From Motilibacter peucedani (GTDB lineage Bacteria; Actinomycetota; Actinomycetes; Motilibacterales; Motilibacteraceae): DNA of 64,000 nucleotides. The notes beneath the pieces are model-generated. The model had not been told where the DNA came from. It saw only the letters and a list, made by a program, of their open reading frames with translations, and made no database searches. Shown one piece after another: positions 21,620-32,613 of the stretch; within the stretch, counting starts at the first letter, position 1, and each line of letters begins with the position of its first letter. A program made the position numbers and the translations under genes. The DNA is taken from the NCBI RefSeq assembly GCF_003634695.1, contig NZ_RBWV01000010.1, forward strand, positions 310,001 through 374,000, written 5' to 3'.

Positions 21620-21847
21620 CTACCGCTCGTCGGCGGGCGCGACCGCCGGGGTCTCCTCGAGCCGCTCGGTCTCGTCCTGGATGTCGGTGGCTACCTGGCG
21701 CAGCGCGTCGGCGTGCTCACGGCCGTGGTGCGCGCAGAACAGCAGCTCGCCGCCGCTCTCCAGCGTGACGCGGACGTAGGCCTGGGCGCCGCAGCGGTCG
21801 CACCGGTCGGCTGCCGTGAGGGCAGCGTGGGCAAGGGTGGTGGTCAC
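21620..21847 (-). CDS. DUF7455 family protein
   Basis: The 75-aa protein has the conserved opening LTAADRCDRCGAQAYVRV and the metal-binding finish LLFCAHHGREH; two CxxC/CxHH clusters predict zinc binding. Family members are common in actinobacteria between the principal sigma factor and the second type II topoisomerase, as here. The GTG 21847 start is preferred over an upstream start whose sequence is Arg/Pro-rich. Its role is unknown. Its presence fixes the normal chromosomal neighbourhood just outside attR. Confidence 0.85.
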   Translation of the reverse strand: MTTTLAHAALTAADRCDRCGAQAYVRVTLESGGELLFCAHHGREHADALRQVATDIQDETERLEETPAVAPADER

Positions 21848-22031
21848 GGTCCCTCGTCTCTTTCGTCTGGCCCCTGCTCGCAGGGGCGGGTGTCCGGTGC
21901 TCAACAACGTCCTACCACGTTACGTTCGTCGCCCACCCTCCCACGGACGTGTTCGCGCACCGCGATGCGCGTCCCCGCCCGCGGGCGCGTCGCGGGATAG
22001 CCTGGCGCCGCCAGTCAGCACGAAGGAGCAG

Positions 22032-24158
<2,127 letters not shown>

Positions 24159-24247
24159 GCACGTACGCCGTCGGCCAGCGTTGCGATCAGGCAACGACCC
24201 GGCGTGGCTGGTCAGGAGCGCGGCGAGTCGCACCGATACTGGTGCAA

Positions 24248-26980
24248 GTGTCCCGCCCTGCTCGCCTCGTCGCCCTCTCGCTCGCCGTCTCGCTGACCCT
24301 CGGCCTGGCGGGGACGACCGCTGCCCGCGCCGAGGACCCGCTGTCCGCGCCCGCGGACCTCGCCGCAGCCGTACGCCTCGCGGCTCCTGCCGCTGCAGGC
24401 GCGACGACCGCGGCCGCCGCCTCGCCTGTCGACCAGGCCGCTGCCGCGGCGCAGTGCGACCTCTCCTTCGGGAAGGCAGCCCCGACCCGCGACCCGGCCG
24501 ACGCCAACGCCCTGATGCACGGGCGCGTCGTCATCGGGCACTACGGCAGCTTCCGGCTCACGAAGGACCCGAGCTGGCGCCCGGTCCGCACGCTCGACAG
24601 CTCGGGCAACGACCACATGCACAGCCTGTTCTGGCTGCTGCCGCTGCTGCGCGAGGGCGTGCGGCGGCACAACAAGGCGATGGTCGACCGGTTCTACGCG
24701 GTGCTGGCCGACTGGGTGGAGGACAACCCGCCCGGCGGGCGCACGCAGGCGCACGCCTGGGGCGACCCGATCCAGCAGGGCTACCGCGCGCTGGTGCTGA
24801 CCTGCGCCGCAGCCGGCCCCTTCGGCACGGCGCCGTGGCTCGTCGCCTCGATGAAGCAGCACGTCGCCTACCTCTCCAGCGCGCGGCACTACCAGGGCAG
24901 CAACAACGCCTCGCTGCACCAGCAGATGGGCGTCTACGCGCTGTCGGCCGCGCTGCGCTGGCCGGCGCCGCGGGCGGTCGCGGTGCGCCGCATGAGCGCG
25001 CTGGTCACCCGCCTGGTGAAGGCCGACGGCTCCGACGGCGAGGCGTCCCCGGCCTACGCGCTGAGCAACTACGGCTGGTTCCTCGACGCGGCCGAGCGGA
25101 TGCGCCGGGTCGGCGACCCGATCCCGGCGAGCTTCGGCGTGCTGGGCAACGTCCCTGGCTTCATCGCCGCCGCCACCCGCCCCGACGGCAAGCTCGAGTC
25201 GCTCGGCGACACCAGCCCGGCGGCCGTCTCGCCGACGCTGTGGCGCGGCACGGTGGCCGAGTTCGCCGCGACCGGCGGCCTCACCGGTCCCCGTCCTGAG
25301 TCGGTCTTCGCCGCCTACGCCGGTGGCTACGTGTTCGGCCGCTCCGGGTGGGGGCAGTCGCGGCCGCTGACCGACGAGACGTTCTTCTCGCTGCGGGCCG
25401 GCGCCCGCAGCGGCATCCCGCACGCCCACGACGACGCCACCTCGCTCACGCTCTACTCCCACGGCAGCCCGCTGGTGCTCGACCCGGGCCAGTGGCAGTA
25501 CCAGTACGGCCCCATGCGCTCCTACGTCATCGGCCACTCGGCGCACAACGTCGTCGTGGTCGACGGCGCCCGCCGGGTCTCGCAGGGCACGCCGCCGCTG
25601 CAGGTGGCCTCGACCGGTGACATCGACGTCGCCACGACCGTCGACCGCGGCTACCGCGGGACGACGGTGACCCGCACCGTCGCCTACGACCGGGCGCACG
25701 ACGCGATCGTCGTCTGGGACCGGCTGCACAGCGCCACGTCGGTGCGCGCCGCCCAGCAGTGGACGCTGGGCGCCGACCGCAGCGTGCAGCTCGCCGCCGA
25801 CGCCGCCCACACCGGCGGCGCGGGCGGCAACCTCGACGTGCTGGTCAGCACGCCAGGCACGGCGCTGACGGTCGCGTCCGGGGCGAAGAGCCCCTACCGC
25901 GGCTGGGTCTCGTCGGGCTACGGCACCATCAGCGCCGCTCCGTCCCTGCGCTCGACCGCCACCGGCACCGACCTGCAGTGGGTCACGGTCCTGGTGCCGC
26001 GGGCGGCCGGCACCTCGGCCTCGGCCGCGGCGAGCTCGGCCTCGGTCGGCCCCGCGGGCCTCTCGGTGCGGGTCGACACCGCGGCCGGCTCCTCCGTGCT
26101 CACGCTCGACGGCGGCACGGGCGCTGCGCGCTCGGGCACCGTGACCCCGACGGTCGCGGCCTCCGACGGTCTCGTGCTGGCCGGCACAGCGGCCGGCTTC
26201 TCCCTCAGCGGGCTGGTGCCCGGCGCGCCGGTCTCGCTCGAGGCGGCCCCGGTCGACGGGGCGACCGGCTGGGCCCCCGTGGTGGCCGGCACCGCCTCGG
26301 CGGCCGGCACCTTCACCACCTCGGCCCCGGTGCCGGTGTCCACCCAGTTCCGCGCGGTCTCGGGCGGCACGGCGTCGACGCCCGTCCTCGTCGCCGCCGC
26401 TGTCGCCCCCACTGCGCCGGTCGTCTCGGTGAGCGCGGGCGCCGCGGGCTCGGCCACCGTCAGCTGGACCCCGCCCGTCTCCGACGGCGGCGCGCCCCTG
26501 ACGGGCTACACGCTGGCGATCGGCGGCCGGACCACCAAGCTGGCCCCCGACCGCACGAGCGTGTCGCTGACCGGGCTGGCTCCCGGGCCGCTGCCCGTCG
26601 TGCTCACCGCCACGAACGCGGTCGCCCGCTCGGCGGCCGGCCGTGCCCGCGCGGACGTCGCGGTCTACCCGACGCTGGTCTCGGTGTCGCCGCGCGGGCG
26701 CATCCGCGACGGCCACGTCGTGACGCTGCGCCTGGCGGGGCTGCTGCCCGGCCAGGCCGCCGTGGTCGAGGCGACGCCGCCGGCACCCGCGGCGGGCGGC
26801 GCGGCGGTCGCACCGTCGCGTACCCGCGTGCGCGTGGCGGCCGACGGCACCGCGGTGCTGCGGATGACCCCGCACGCCACGGCGACCTGGACCGTCACCT
26901 CGGCCGGCGTCACGTCGAGCCCGGTCGCGATCACCGTGGTCCCGAAGCCGGCAGCGAAGCCGGCGCCGAAGAAGAAGTAG
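24248..26980 (+). CDS. Secreted heparinase II/III-like protein with Fn3 and Ig-like domains
   Basis: The 910-aa preprotein has a Sec signal (LVALSLAVSLTLGLAGTTAA). An alpha-helical toroid domain spans about residues 80-350 (NDHMHSLFWLLPLLREGV). The heparinase II/III beta domain follows at about 370-560 (GIPHAHDDATSLTLYSHGSP, LVLDPGQW, HSAHNVVVVDG). The C-terminal third has an Fn3-type repeat (VSWTPPVSDGGAPLTGYTLA) and an Ig-like end. Such lyases cleave uronic-acid polysaccharides by beta-elimination; the substrate is not known. GTG 24248 is chosen because GATACT lies seven bases upstream, suggesting a leaderless mRNA. A start six bases earlier is possible. No other polysaccharide genes are near. 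Confidence 0.8.
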   Translation: MSRPARLVALSLAVSLTLGLAGTTAARAEDPLSAPADLAAAVRLAAPAAAGATTAAAASPVDQAAAAAQCDLSFGKAAPTRDPADANALMHGRVVIGHYGSFRLTKDPSWRPVRTLDSSGNDHMHSLFWLLPLLREGVRRHNKAMVDRFYAVLADWVEDNPPGGRTQAHAWGDPIQQGYRALVLTCAAAGPFGTAPWLVASMKQHVAYLSSARHYQGSNNASLHQQMGVYALSAALRWPAPRAVAVRRMSALVTRLVKADGSDGEASPAYALSNYGWFLDAAERMRRVGDPIPASFGVLGNVPGFIAAATRPDGKLESLGDTSPAAVSPTLWRGTVAEFAATGGLTGPRPESVFAAYAGGYVFGRSGWGQSRPLTDETFFSLRAGARSGIPHAHDDATSLTLYSHGSPLVLDPGQWQYQYGPMRSYVIGHSAHNVVVVDGARRVSQGTPPLQVASTGDIDVATTVDRGYRGTTVTRTVAYDRAHDAIVVWDRLHSATSVRAAQQWTLGADRSVQLAADAAHTGGAGGNLDVLVSTPGTALTVASGAKSPYRGWVSSGYGTISAAPSLRSTATGTDLQWVTVLVPRAAGTSASAAASSASVGPAGLSVRVDTAAGSSVLTLDGGTGAARSGTVTPTVAASDGLVLAGTAAGFSLSGLVPGAPVSLEAAPVDGATGWAPVVAGTASAAGTFTTSAPVPVSTQFRAVSGGTASTPVLVAAAVAPTAPVVSVSAGAAGSATVSWTPPVSDGGAPLTGYTLAIGGRTTKLAPDRTSVSLTGLAPGPLPVVLTATNAVARSAAGRARADVAVYPTLVSVSPRGRIRDGHVVTLRLAGLLPGQAAVVEATPPAPAAGGAAVAPSRTRVRVAADGTAVLRMTPHATATWTVTSAGVTSSPVAITVVPKPAAKPAPKKK

Positions 26981-26984
26981 CCCG

Positions 26985-28604
26985 CTAGCGGGGGCGCACC
27001 ACGCGCGCCTCGTCCCACACCGGCTCGGGCGCTTCATAGACCGTGCCGTCCGAGCCGAAGACCAGGAAGCGGTCGAAGCCGCGCGCGAACCACCGGTCGT
27101 GCGTCACCGAGACGACCGTGCCGTCGAAGCCCTCGAGACCCTCTTCGAGCGCCTCTGCCGACTCGAGGTCGAGGTTGTCGGTCGGCTCGTCGAGCAGCAG
27201 CATCGTCGCGCCCGACAGCTCGAGCAGCAGGACCTGGAACCTCGCCTGCTGGCCGCCCGACATCGAGTCGAAGGCCTGCTCCGCCTGGCCGTTGAGCCCG
27301 TAGCGGCGCAGCACGCTCATCGACGCGCGCAGGTCGAGCCCCGAGCGGTCGCCCTCGCCCCGGTGCAGCACCTCGACGAGGGTCCGCCCGAGCAGCTCGG
27401 GGTGGGCGTGGGTCTGCGCGAACCAGCCCGGGACGACCCGCGCGCCGAGCCGCGCGACGCCGGTGTGGGCGACGGGTTCCCCTGCCTGCAGGCGCAGGAA
27501 GTGCGACTTGCCGGAGCCGTTGGAGCCGAGCACCGCGAGACGCTCGCCGTAGAACAGCTCGAGGTCGAACGGCTTCATCAGCCCGGTCAGCTCGAGCGAC
27601 TCGCAGGTGAGGGCGCGCACGCCGGTGCGCCCACCGCGCAGGCGCATCGTCACCTTCTGCTCGACGACCCGCTCGGGCGGCGGCCCGGCCGCCTCGAACT
27701 TCGCGAGCCGGGTCTGCATGGCGGAGTAGCGGCTGGCCATGTCAGGGCTGATCTTCGCCTGCTGGCGCAGCGTGAACACCAGCTGGCGCAGGCGCTCGTG
27801 CTCTTCCTCCCAGCGCTTGTGCAGCTCGTCGAGCCGGTCGCGTCGCGCCTGCCTCGCCGCGGCGTAGGTCTCGAAGCCCTCGCCGTGCACCCAGGCGCCG
27901 TGCGCCTCGATCGTCACCACCCGGGTGGCGCTGCGGGCGAGCAGCTCGCGGTCGTGGCTGACGAACAGCACGGTCTTGGCCGACTCCTGCAGCGCGGCCT
28001 CGAGCCAGCGCTTGCCCGGCACGTCGAGGTAGTTGTCCGGCTCGTCGAGCAGCAGCACCTCGTCGGGCCCGCGCAGCAGCGCCTCGAGCGCCAGGCGCTT
28101 TTGCTCCCCGCCCGAGAGCGTCGAGAGCCGGCGGTACTGGCAGGAGACGAACGGCATGCCGAGCGCGGCGGTCGTGCAGACGTCCCACAGCACCTCGGCC
28201 TCGTAGCCGCCCGCGTCGCCCCAGTCGGAGAGCGCGTGCGCGTAGGCCATCTGCGTCGCCTCGTCGTCGCGCTCCATCATCGCGAGCTCGGCGGCGTCGA
28301 GCGCGGCGCCCGCAGCGCGTACGGGTGGCGGCGCGACGGAGAGGAGCAGCGAGCGCACGTCGCTGTCGTCGCGGATCGAGCCGATGAACTGGCGCATGAC
28401 GCCGAGCCCGCCCTGGTGCACGACCGCTCCGCTGACCGGCGCCAGGTCACCGGAGACGATGCGCAGCAGCGTCGTCTTGCCGGTGCCGTTGGCCCCGACC
28501 AGCGCGGTCTTGGCGCCGTCGGCGACCCGGAAGCTCACCTCGGCGAAGAGCTCGCGCCCGTCAGGCAGCGCGTAGCCGACGCGTTGCACGTCTACATACC
28601 CCAT
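26985..28604 (-). CDS. ABC-F ATPase
   Basis: The 539-aa protein has two ABC ATPase cassettes and no membrane segment, the ABC-F pattern. Cassette 1: GANGTGKTT (residues 38-46), LSGGEQKR signature, LLLDEPDNYLD. Cassette 2: GSNGSGKSH, MSGGQQAR, LLLDEPTDNLD. A charged linker rich in Arg/Glu (RRDRLDELHKRWEEEHERLR) joins them. Relatives act on the ribosome in translation control or antibiotic protection. No resistance gene context is seen, so a housekeeping role is more likely. It converges with the heparinase-like gene, with four bases between stops. Confidence 0.92.
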   Translation of the reverse strand: MGYVDVQRVGYALPDGRELFAEVSFRVADGAKTALVGANGTGKTTLLRIVSGDLAPVSGAVVHQGGLGVMRQFIGSIRDDSDVRSLLLSVAPPPVRAAGAALDAAELAMMERDDEATQMAYAHALSDWGDAGGYEAEVLWDVCTTAALGMPFVSCQYRRLSTLSGGEQKRLALEALLRGPDEVLLLDEPDNYLDVPGKRWLEAALQESAKTVLFVSHDRELLARSATRVVTIEAHGAWVHGEGFETYAAARQARRDRLDELHKRWEEEHERLRQLVFTLRQQAKISPDMASRYSAMQTRLAKFEAAGPPPERVVEQKVTMRLRGGRTGVRALTCESLELTGLMKPFDLELFYGERLAVLGSNGSGKSHFLRLQAGEPVAHTGVARLGARVVPGWFAQTHAHPELLGRTLVEVLHRGEGDRSGLDLRASMSVLRRYGLNGQAEQAFDSMSGGQQARFQVLLLELSGATMLLLDEPTDNLDLESAEALEEGLEGFDGTVVSVTHDRWFARGFDRFLVFGSDGTVYEAPEPVWDEARVVRPR

Positions 28605-28618
28605 GGGCCCAGTGTCTC

Positions 28619-28668
28619 GTGCCGGGGCTGCTGGCCACGACCCCCGTGGGTGGCCAGCAGCCCGGCAC
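28619..28668 (-). terminator. Hairpin terminator between the TIGR03118 and ABC-F genes
   Basis: The left arm GTGCCGGGGCTGCTGGCCAC (28619-28638) pairs with GTGGCCAGCAGCCCGGCAC (near 28648-28667), leaving one bulged G. It sits eight bases beyond the stop of the 28677-29795 gene and just before the ABC-F start, both on the minus strand. It should end the upstream transcript. Confidence 0.7.
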
Positions 28669-28676
28669 GTTGGGGC

Positions 28677-29795
28677 TCAGTCCGCCGCGCGCACCCGAGT
28701 GGGGGTGATGGCGGCGACGAGACCGTGCTGGTACTCGTCGATGCCTGCGGCCACGATCAGCGTGTCGGGCGTGGCGATCACGCCGTTGCCGAAGGCGATG
28801 CCCCACAGCCCGTCGTTGGTGATGGGCATGCCGCTGGCGTCGGCGACCGTGCCGTCGTAGCTGCCCGTGCGCGGGTTGAAGGCGTTGATCTGCCCGCTGT
28901 CCTCGTTGCCCACGAGCAGGTCGCGCGCGAAGGGACCCCAGTGGCGCGGCGCGATCGCGAGCCCCCAGGGCCCGTCGAGCGGACCACCGATGACCAGGTG
29001 CCGCAGGAAGCGGCCGTCGGCCTTGAACAGGTCGATGGCGCCGCCGACCGAAGACTCGACCCCGGGCGGAGGTGCGTAGGTCACGTAGATGGAGTCGCCG
29101 AGCACGTGGACGTTGTAGACCGACAGGCCTGCAGGCAGTCCGCTGCTGCGCAGCTCGCCGACCTGGCGGAAGGACCCGTCGAACACGCGGACGACGTTGC
29201 CCGCCGCGTCAGCGGCGTAGAGGCGAGGTCCCGCCTCGGTCACCGCCACCGACAGCCCGGTGAACGAGGCTCCGGGGACCGTGACGACCGGGGTCGCCGC
29301 CGGCTTGCCGGGCGCCCACGCCGAGATGCTTCCACCGAGGTCGTCGAACAGGAAGCGCGACACGGTGCCGTCGGGCAGCGCGAAGGCGTCCGCAGTCGGG
29401 TTGAAGACGGTGCCGGTGGAGTGCGGCGGTGTCGGCACGACGAGGGGTACGGCTGCGGCCGGCATCCCGGGAGCACCGCCGCGGTAGAGCGTGCTGGTGG
29501 CGGTGCCCTCGTTGGCCGTCCACAGCGGGGTCGCGGGGCCGAAGGACACCCCCCACGGGTTGACGAGGTTCGGGTCCGTGACCTGCGCACGGCCGGGGAC
29601 GTCGGAGACGAGGTCTGTCTGGACGTAGGCACCCTGGTGGGCGGCGCCCTTGCCCGCCGCCTGGGCCGGGCTGGTGACCAGGCCCACCTGCAGGCCGACG
29701 AGGGCACCGGCCGCGAGGGCCGCGGCGAGGCCGCGGCGCAGGTGGCTCGCTCGGGAGCCGGTCAGGCGGCGGGGTGGGTCGAGGTGGTCGTGCAT
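28677..29795 (-). CDS. Secreted TIGR03118 family protein
   Basis: The 372-aa preprotein has a basic N-region, a hydrophobic signal core (GLAAALAAGALVGLQVGLV) and a likely cut after AQA. The mature part opens with the TIGR03118 hallmark TDPNLVNPWGVSFGP and then LWTANEGTATSTLY. Repeated beta-propeller-like strands follow (GLSVAVTEAGPRLYAADAAG; GPFARDLLVGNEDSGQIN; GLWGIAFGNG). The family is secreted and uncharacterised; a six-bladed propeller fold is likely. AAGGAG precedes the ATG. The LuxR gene is divergent from it. Confidence 0.87.
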   Translation of the reverse strand: MHDHLDPPRRLTGSRASHLRRGLAAALAAGALVGLQVGLVTSPAQAAGKGAAHQGAYVQTDLVSDVPGRAQVTDPNLVNPWGVSFGPATPLWTANEGTATSTLYRGGAPGMPAAAVPLVVPTPPHSTGTVFNPTADAFALPDGTVSRFLFDDLGGSISAWAPGKPAATPVVTVPGASFTGLSVAVTEAGPRLYAADAAGNVVRVFDGSFRQVGELRSSGLPAGLSVYNVHVLGDSIYVTYAPPPGVESSVGGAIDLFKADGRFLRHLVIGGPLDGPWGLAIAPRHWGPFARDLLVGNEDSGQINAFNPRTGSYDGTVADASGMPITNDGLWGIAFGNGVIATPDTLIVAAGIDEYQHGLVAAITPTRVRAAD

Positions 29796-29949
29796 GCTGT
29801 GCTCCTTCGTCGAGGAACGAGTACGACGCAGGGAGTACGCGGCGGCCGCCGCTCCTGTTCACGATCTTCGTGCGCCTCCGGACGTATCTTTCGGGCAGCA
29901 GCGCTCTCTGTCCTTGCACACGAGTCGGCGAGGGAAGGGGGCGGTCCGC

Positions 29950-30597
29950 ATGATGCGGATCCCGGTGCGAGTGCAGGGACGAGACCCGATCATCGAGGCG
30001 GGAGTGGCGAGCTCGCTGCGCCCGTGCCCGGAGATCCGGGTCGTCGGGGCCGACGACCCCGACACCGCGCGCGTCGCGGTCGTGGTCGTCGACGCGGTCG
30101 ACGACGAGGCGCTGCGGCTGCTGCGCCTGGCGCGTCGCGGAGGGACGGCGCGCGCCGTGCTGGTCGCCGGCCGGCTCGACGAGGGCACGGTGTCCACCGC
30201 CGTCGAGTCGGGCGCGCTCGGCCTGGTCCGGCGCTCCGAGGCGACGCCGGCGCGCCTGCTCCGGGTCATCAAGGCCGCCGACGTCGGCCAGGGCAGCGTG
30301 CCGCCCGACCTGCTCGGCCGGCTGCTGCAGCGGGCGGGGGAGCGCTCGGTGCCGTCACAGCGGTCGGCTGCACCGGCCGGGGGTCCGGTGCTCGGCGCCG
30401 TCGGCGGCGTGCTGGCCGACCGGGAGGTCGAGGTGCTCCGGCTGGTCGCCGACGGCTACGACACGGCGGAGATCGCGCGCACGATGTCCTACTCCGAGCG
30501 CACCATCAAGAACGTGCTGCACGACGTGATGAGCCGGCTGCAGCTGCGCAACCGCTCGCACGCCGTCGCCTACGCGCTGCGGCAGGGGCTCATCTGA
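29950..30597 (+). CDS. LuxR/NarL-type regulator with atypical receiver
   Basis: The 215-aa protein has an N-terminal receiver-like region (residues 4-115) and a C-terminal LuxR helix-turn-helix (LADREVEVLRLVADGYDTAE; YSERTIKNVLHDVMSRLQLR). The receiver lacks the usual acidic pair after strand 1 (VRVQGRDPIIEAGV), and only one aspartate (VVVVDAVDD) could be the acceptor, so normal phosphorylation is doubtful. ATG 29950 follows AAGGGGG. It is divergent from the TIGR03118 gene and its stop overlaps the converging pip stop by eight bases. Its target genes are unknown. Confidence 0.85.
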   Translation: MMRIPVRVQGRDPIIEAGVASSLRPCPEIRVVGADDPDTARVAVVVVDAVDDEALRLLRLARRGGTARAVLVAGRLDEGTVSTAVESGALGLVRRSEATPARLLRVIKAADVGQGSVPPDLLGRLLQRAGERSVPSQRSAAPAGGPVLGAVGGVLADREVEVLRLVADGYDTAEIARTMSYSERTIKNVLHDVMSRLQLRNRSHAVAYALRQGLI

Positions 30598-31585
30598 CCC
30601 GTCGTTCCGCTCGGCCCTCGCTGGGGTGGTCCTCGCGGCGGTCGGCCAGGCGGTCGGTCGCCGCGGCGAGGGCGGCGGCGAAGCCCGGCCCGCCGTGACC
30701 GTCGGAGTCGAGCACGACGAGCTCGCTGCCGGGCCACCTGGTGTGCAGCCGCCACGCGCTGTCGAGGGGGCTCGACACGTCGAGGCGGCCGTGGACCAGG
30801 ACGCCGGGCACGTCCGTGAGGGCAGCCATGCCGTCCTCCAGCCCGCCGTCGGGGAGGAACGCTGCGTGCGACCAGTAGTGCGTGACCAGCCGGGCGAAGC
30901 GCATGCGGAACGCCGGGTCGTCGTAGCGGGCGTCATGCCGGTAGCCCGGCACGAGCGAGACGTGGGTGTCCTCCCACCGGCACCACTCGGCCGCGGCGCG
31001 CTCGCGGACGACCGGGTCCGGAGAGGCGAGCAGCTCGGCGTACGCGGCGCTCAGGTCCCCGTCGCGCCGCCCGGCGGGCACGACGTCGCGGAACCGCTCC
31101 CACTCCCGCGGGAAGACCCGGCCCATCTCGCGGGTCACCCACTCGACCTCGCGCCGGGTCGTCGTGGCCACGGCGAAGAGCACGAGCTCGCTCACGCGCT
31201 CAGGATGCGCCTGTGCGTAGGCGAGTGCGAGGGTGCTGCCCCACGAACCACCTAGTACCAGCCAGCGGTCGACGCCCAGGTGCGAGCGCAGCCGTTCGAT
31301 GTCGCCGATGAGGTGCGAGGTGGTGTTCGTCGACAGGTCTGTCGATGCGTCCCCGGCCGACGGGGTGCTGCTTCCGGAGCCGCGCTGGTCGAACTGGACG
31401 ATGCGGTAGCGGTCGGGGTCGAGGAACGAGCGCCAGCTCTCCGACGAGCCGCTGCCCGGGCCGCCGTGGAGCAGCACCGCCGGCCAGCCGGTGGCGCTGC
31501 CGCTGACCGTCCAGCTCACCCGGTGGCCGTCGCCGACGTCGAGCACCCCGCGCGCGGTCGGCGCGGCCACCGCGTACGCGCTCAC
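30590..31585 (-). CDS. pip: Proline iminopeptidase (alpha/beta hydrolase, S33)
   Basis: The 331-aa enzyme should remove N-terminal proline from peptides. The oxyanion motif HGGPGSG is at about residue 40; the nucleophile is in GGSWGSTLAL (about 111); the acid is in HGRLDVSSP; and the catalytic histidine is in DSDGHGGPG near the end. WCRWEDTHVSL is typical of the family cap. The GTG 31585 start overlaps the stop of the flavin oxidoreductase by four bases, so both are one operon. Confidence 0.9.
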   Translation of the reverse strand: MSAYAVAAPTARGVLDVGDGHRVSWTVSGSATGWPAVLLHGGPGSGSSESWRSFLDPDRYRIVQFDQRGSGSSTPSAGDASTDLSTNTTSHLIGDIERLRSHLGVDRWLVLGGSWGSTLALAYAQAHPERVSELVLFAVATTTRREVEWVTREMGRVFPREWERFRDVVPAGRRDGDLSAAYAELLASPDPVVRERAAAEWCRWEDTHVSLVPGYRHDARYDDPAFRMRFARLVTHYWSHAAFLPDGGLEDGMAALTDVPGVLVHGRLDVSSPLDSAWRLHTRWPGSELVVLDSDGHGGPGFAAALAAATDRLADRREDHPSEGRAERRVR

Positions 31586-32523
31586 GCGGCCTGGCGGGCG
31601 GCGACCGCCGAGCGGACGTCCTCGGCGACCAGGTCGGCGTTGATGGCTGCGCCTGCGGTGAGCCCCTGTGCGGCGGAGGCGATGACCTGAGCCATGAGGT
31701 TGGTGACGTTGCCCGCCACCCACACACCTGGCACGCCGGTGGCGCCCGTCGGGTCGGCCGGGACGGCACTGCCCAGGACGTGGCCGTTGACGACGAGGTC
31801 CTCGGTGGCCAGGCCGAGCCCGGGGAGGGTCCGCGCCTCGAAGCGCGGTGCCACCGCGAGCGCGTTGAGCTCGACGACCTGCCCGGTCGAGAGGCGTACG
31901 CCGGTGAGCCGGTCGTCGCGGACCACCAGCTCCTCCACGGGACCCTCGACCACCGGGATCCCGCGTGCTGCCAGCTGCTCGGACTCCTCGGGCGCGGGGG
32001 CTGTCGTGCCGTGGAGGAGCAGCGTCACGTGCGGGCTCAGCTGGCGGAAGAGCTGGGCGTGGTGCAGCGCCACCGGCCCGGTGGCGAGGATGCCGATGCG
32101 CTGGTCGCGCACCTCCCAGCCGTGGCAGTAGGGGCAGTGCAGGACGTCGCGTCCCCACCGCTCCTGCAGGCCGGGGACGTCGGGCAGCCGGTCGACCAGG
32201 CCGGTCGCGACGAGGAGCCGGCGGGCGCGCACCTGGCGCTCTGCCGTGGTCACCACGAACCTGTCGCCGACGAGCTCGGCGGACCGGACCACTGCGTACG
32301 TCACCGTGCCTCCGTATGCCTCCACCTCCGATCGGCCTGTCGCGAGCAGCTCCTGCGGCGGTGTGCCCTCACGGCCGAGGTAGTTGTGCACGTGCCCGGC
32401 GGGCGCGTTGCGCGGCTCCTGGCCGTCGAGGACCAGCACCGAGCGCCGCGAGCGCACCAGCGCCAGGGCCCCGCTGAGGCCGGCTGCTCCGCCGCCGACC
32501 ACCACCACGTCGTACTCGTCCAT
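31582..32523 (-). CDS. Thioredoxin reductase-like FAD oxidoreductase
   Basis: The 313-aa flavoprotein has the FAD-binding start VVVGGGAAGLSGALALVRS (residues 7-25). It carries a CPYC redox pair (about 132-135, LHCPYCHGWEVRDQ) like thioredoxin reductase, and a weak NAD site (GILATGPVALHHAQ). The C-terminal FAD block is VWVAGNVTNLMAQVI. The related AhpF/TrxB-like actinobacterial proteins may lack thioredoxin activity. ATG 32523 has AGGAGG ten bases upstream. It is divergent from the cupin regulator, which may control it. Confidence 0.9.
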   Translation of the reverse strand: MDEYDVVVVGGGAAGLSGALALVRSRRSVLVLDGQEPRNAPAGHVHNYLGREGTPPQELLATGRSEVEAYGGTVTYAVVRSAELVGDRFVVTTAERQVRARRLLVATGLVDRLPDVPGLQERWGRDVLHCPYCHGWEVRDQRIGILATGPVALHHAQLFRQLSPHVTLLLHGTTAPAPEESEQLAARGIPVVEGPVEELVVRDDRLTGVRLSTGQVVELNALAVAPRFEARTLPGLGLATEDLVVNGHVLGSAVPADPTGATGVPGVWVAGNVTNLMAQVIASAAQGLTAGAAINADLVAEDVRSAVAARQAA

Positions 32524-32577
32524 GGCTCGTCCTCCTGTCTGTGCGTGTGCCTCGACGGTGCCCCCGGCGAGCGGCGC

Positions 32578-32606
32578 TTGACAAGGAGAGTTGCTGTCCT
32601 GGCAAA
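32578..32606 (+). promoter_or_regulatory. Promoter with overlapping inverted repeat for the cupin regulator
   Basis: TTGACA (32578-32583), a 17-base spacer and GGCAAA (32601-32606) lie seven bases before the GTG start at 32614. The -10 match is weak. TTGC...GCAA (32591-32594, 32602-32605) brackets the -10 and could be an autoregulatory operator. The region also separates the divergent oxidoreductase gene. Confidence 0.45.
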
Positions 32607-32613
32607 TGGTGGG

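Noticed and set aside
27099-30698. 1199-residue plus-strand frame
   Set aside because: It is the reverse of the ABC-F and TIGR03118 genes and lacks recognisable domains.
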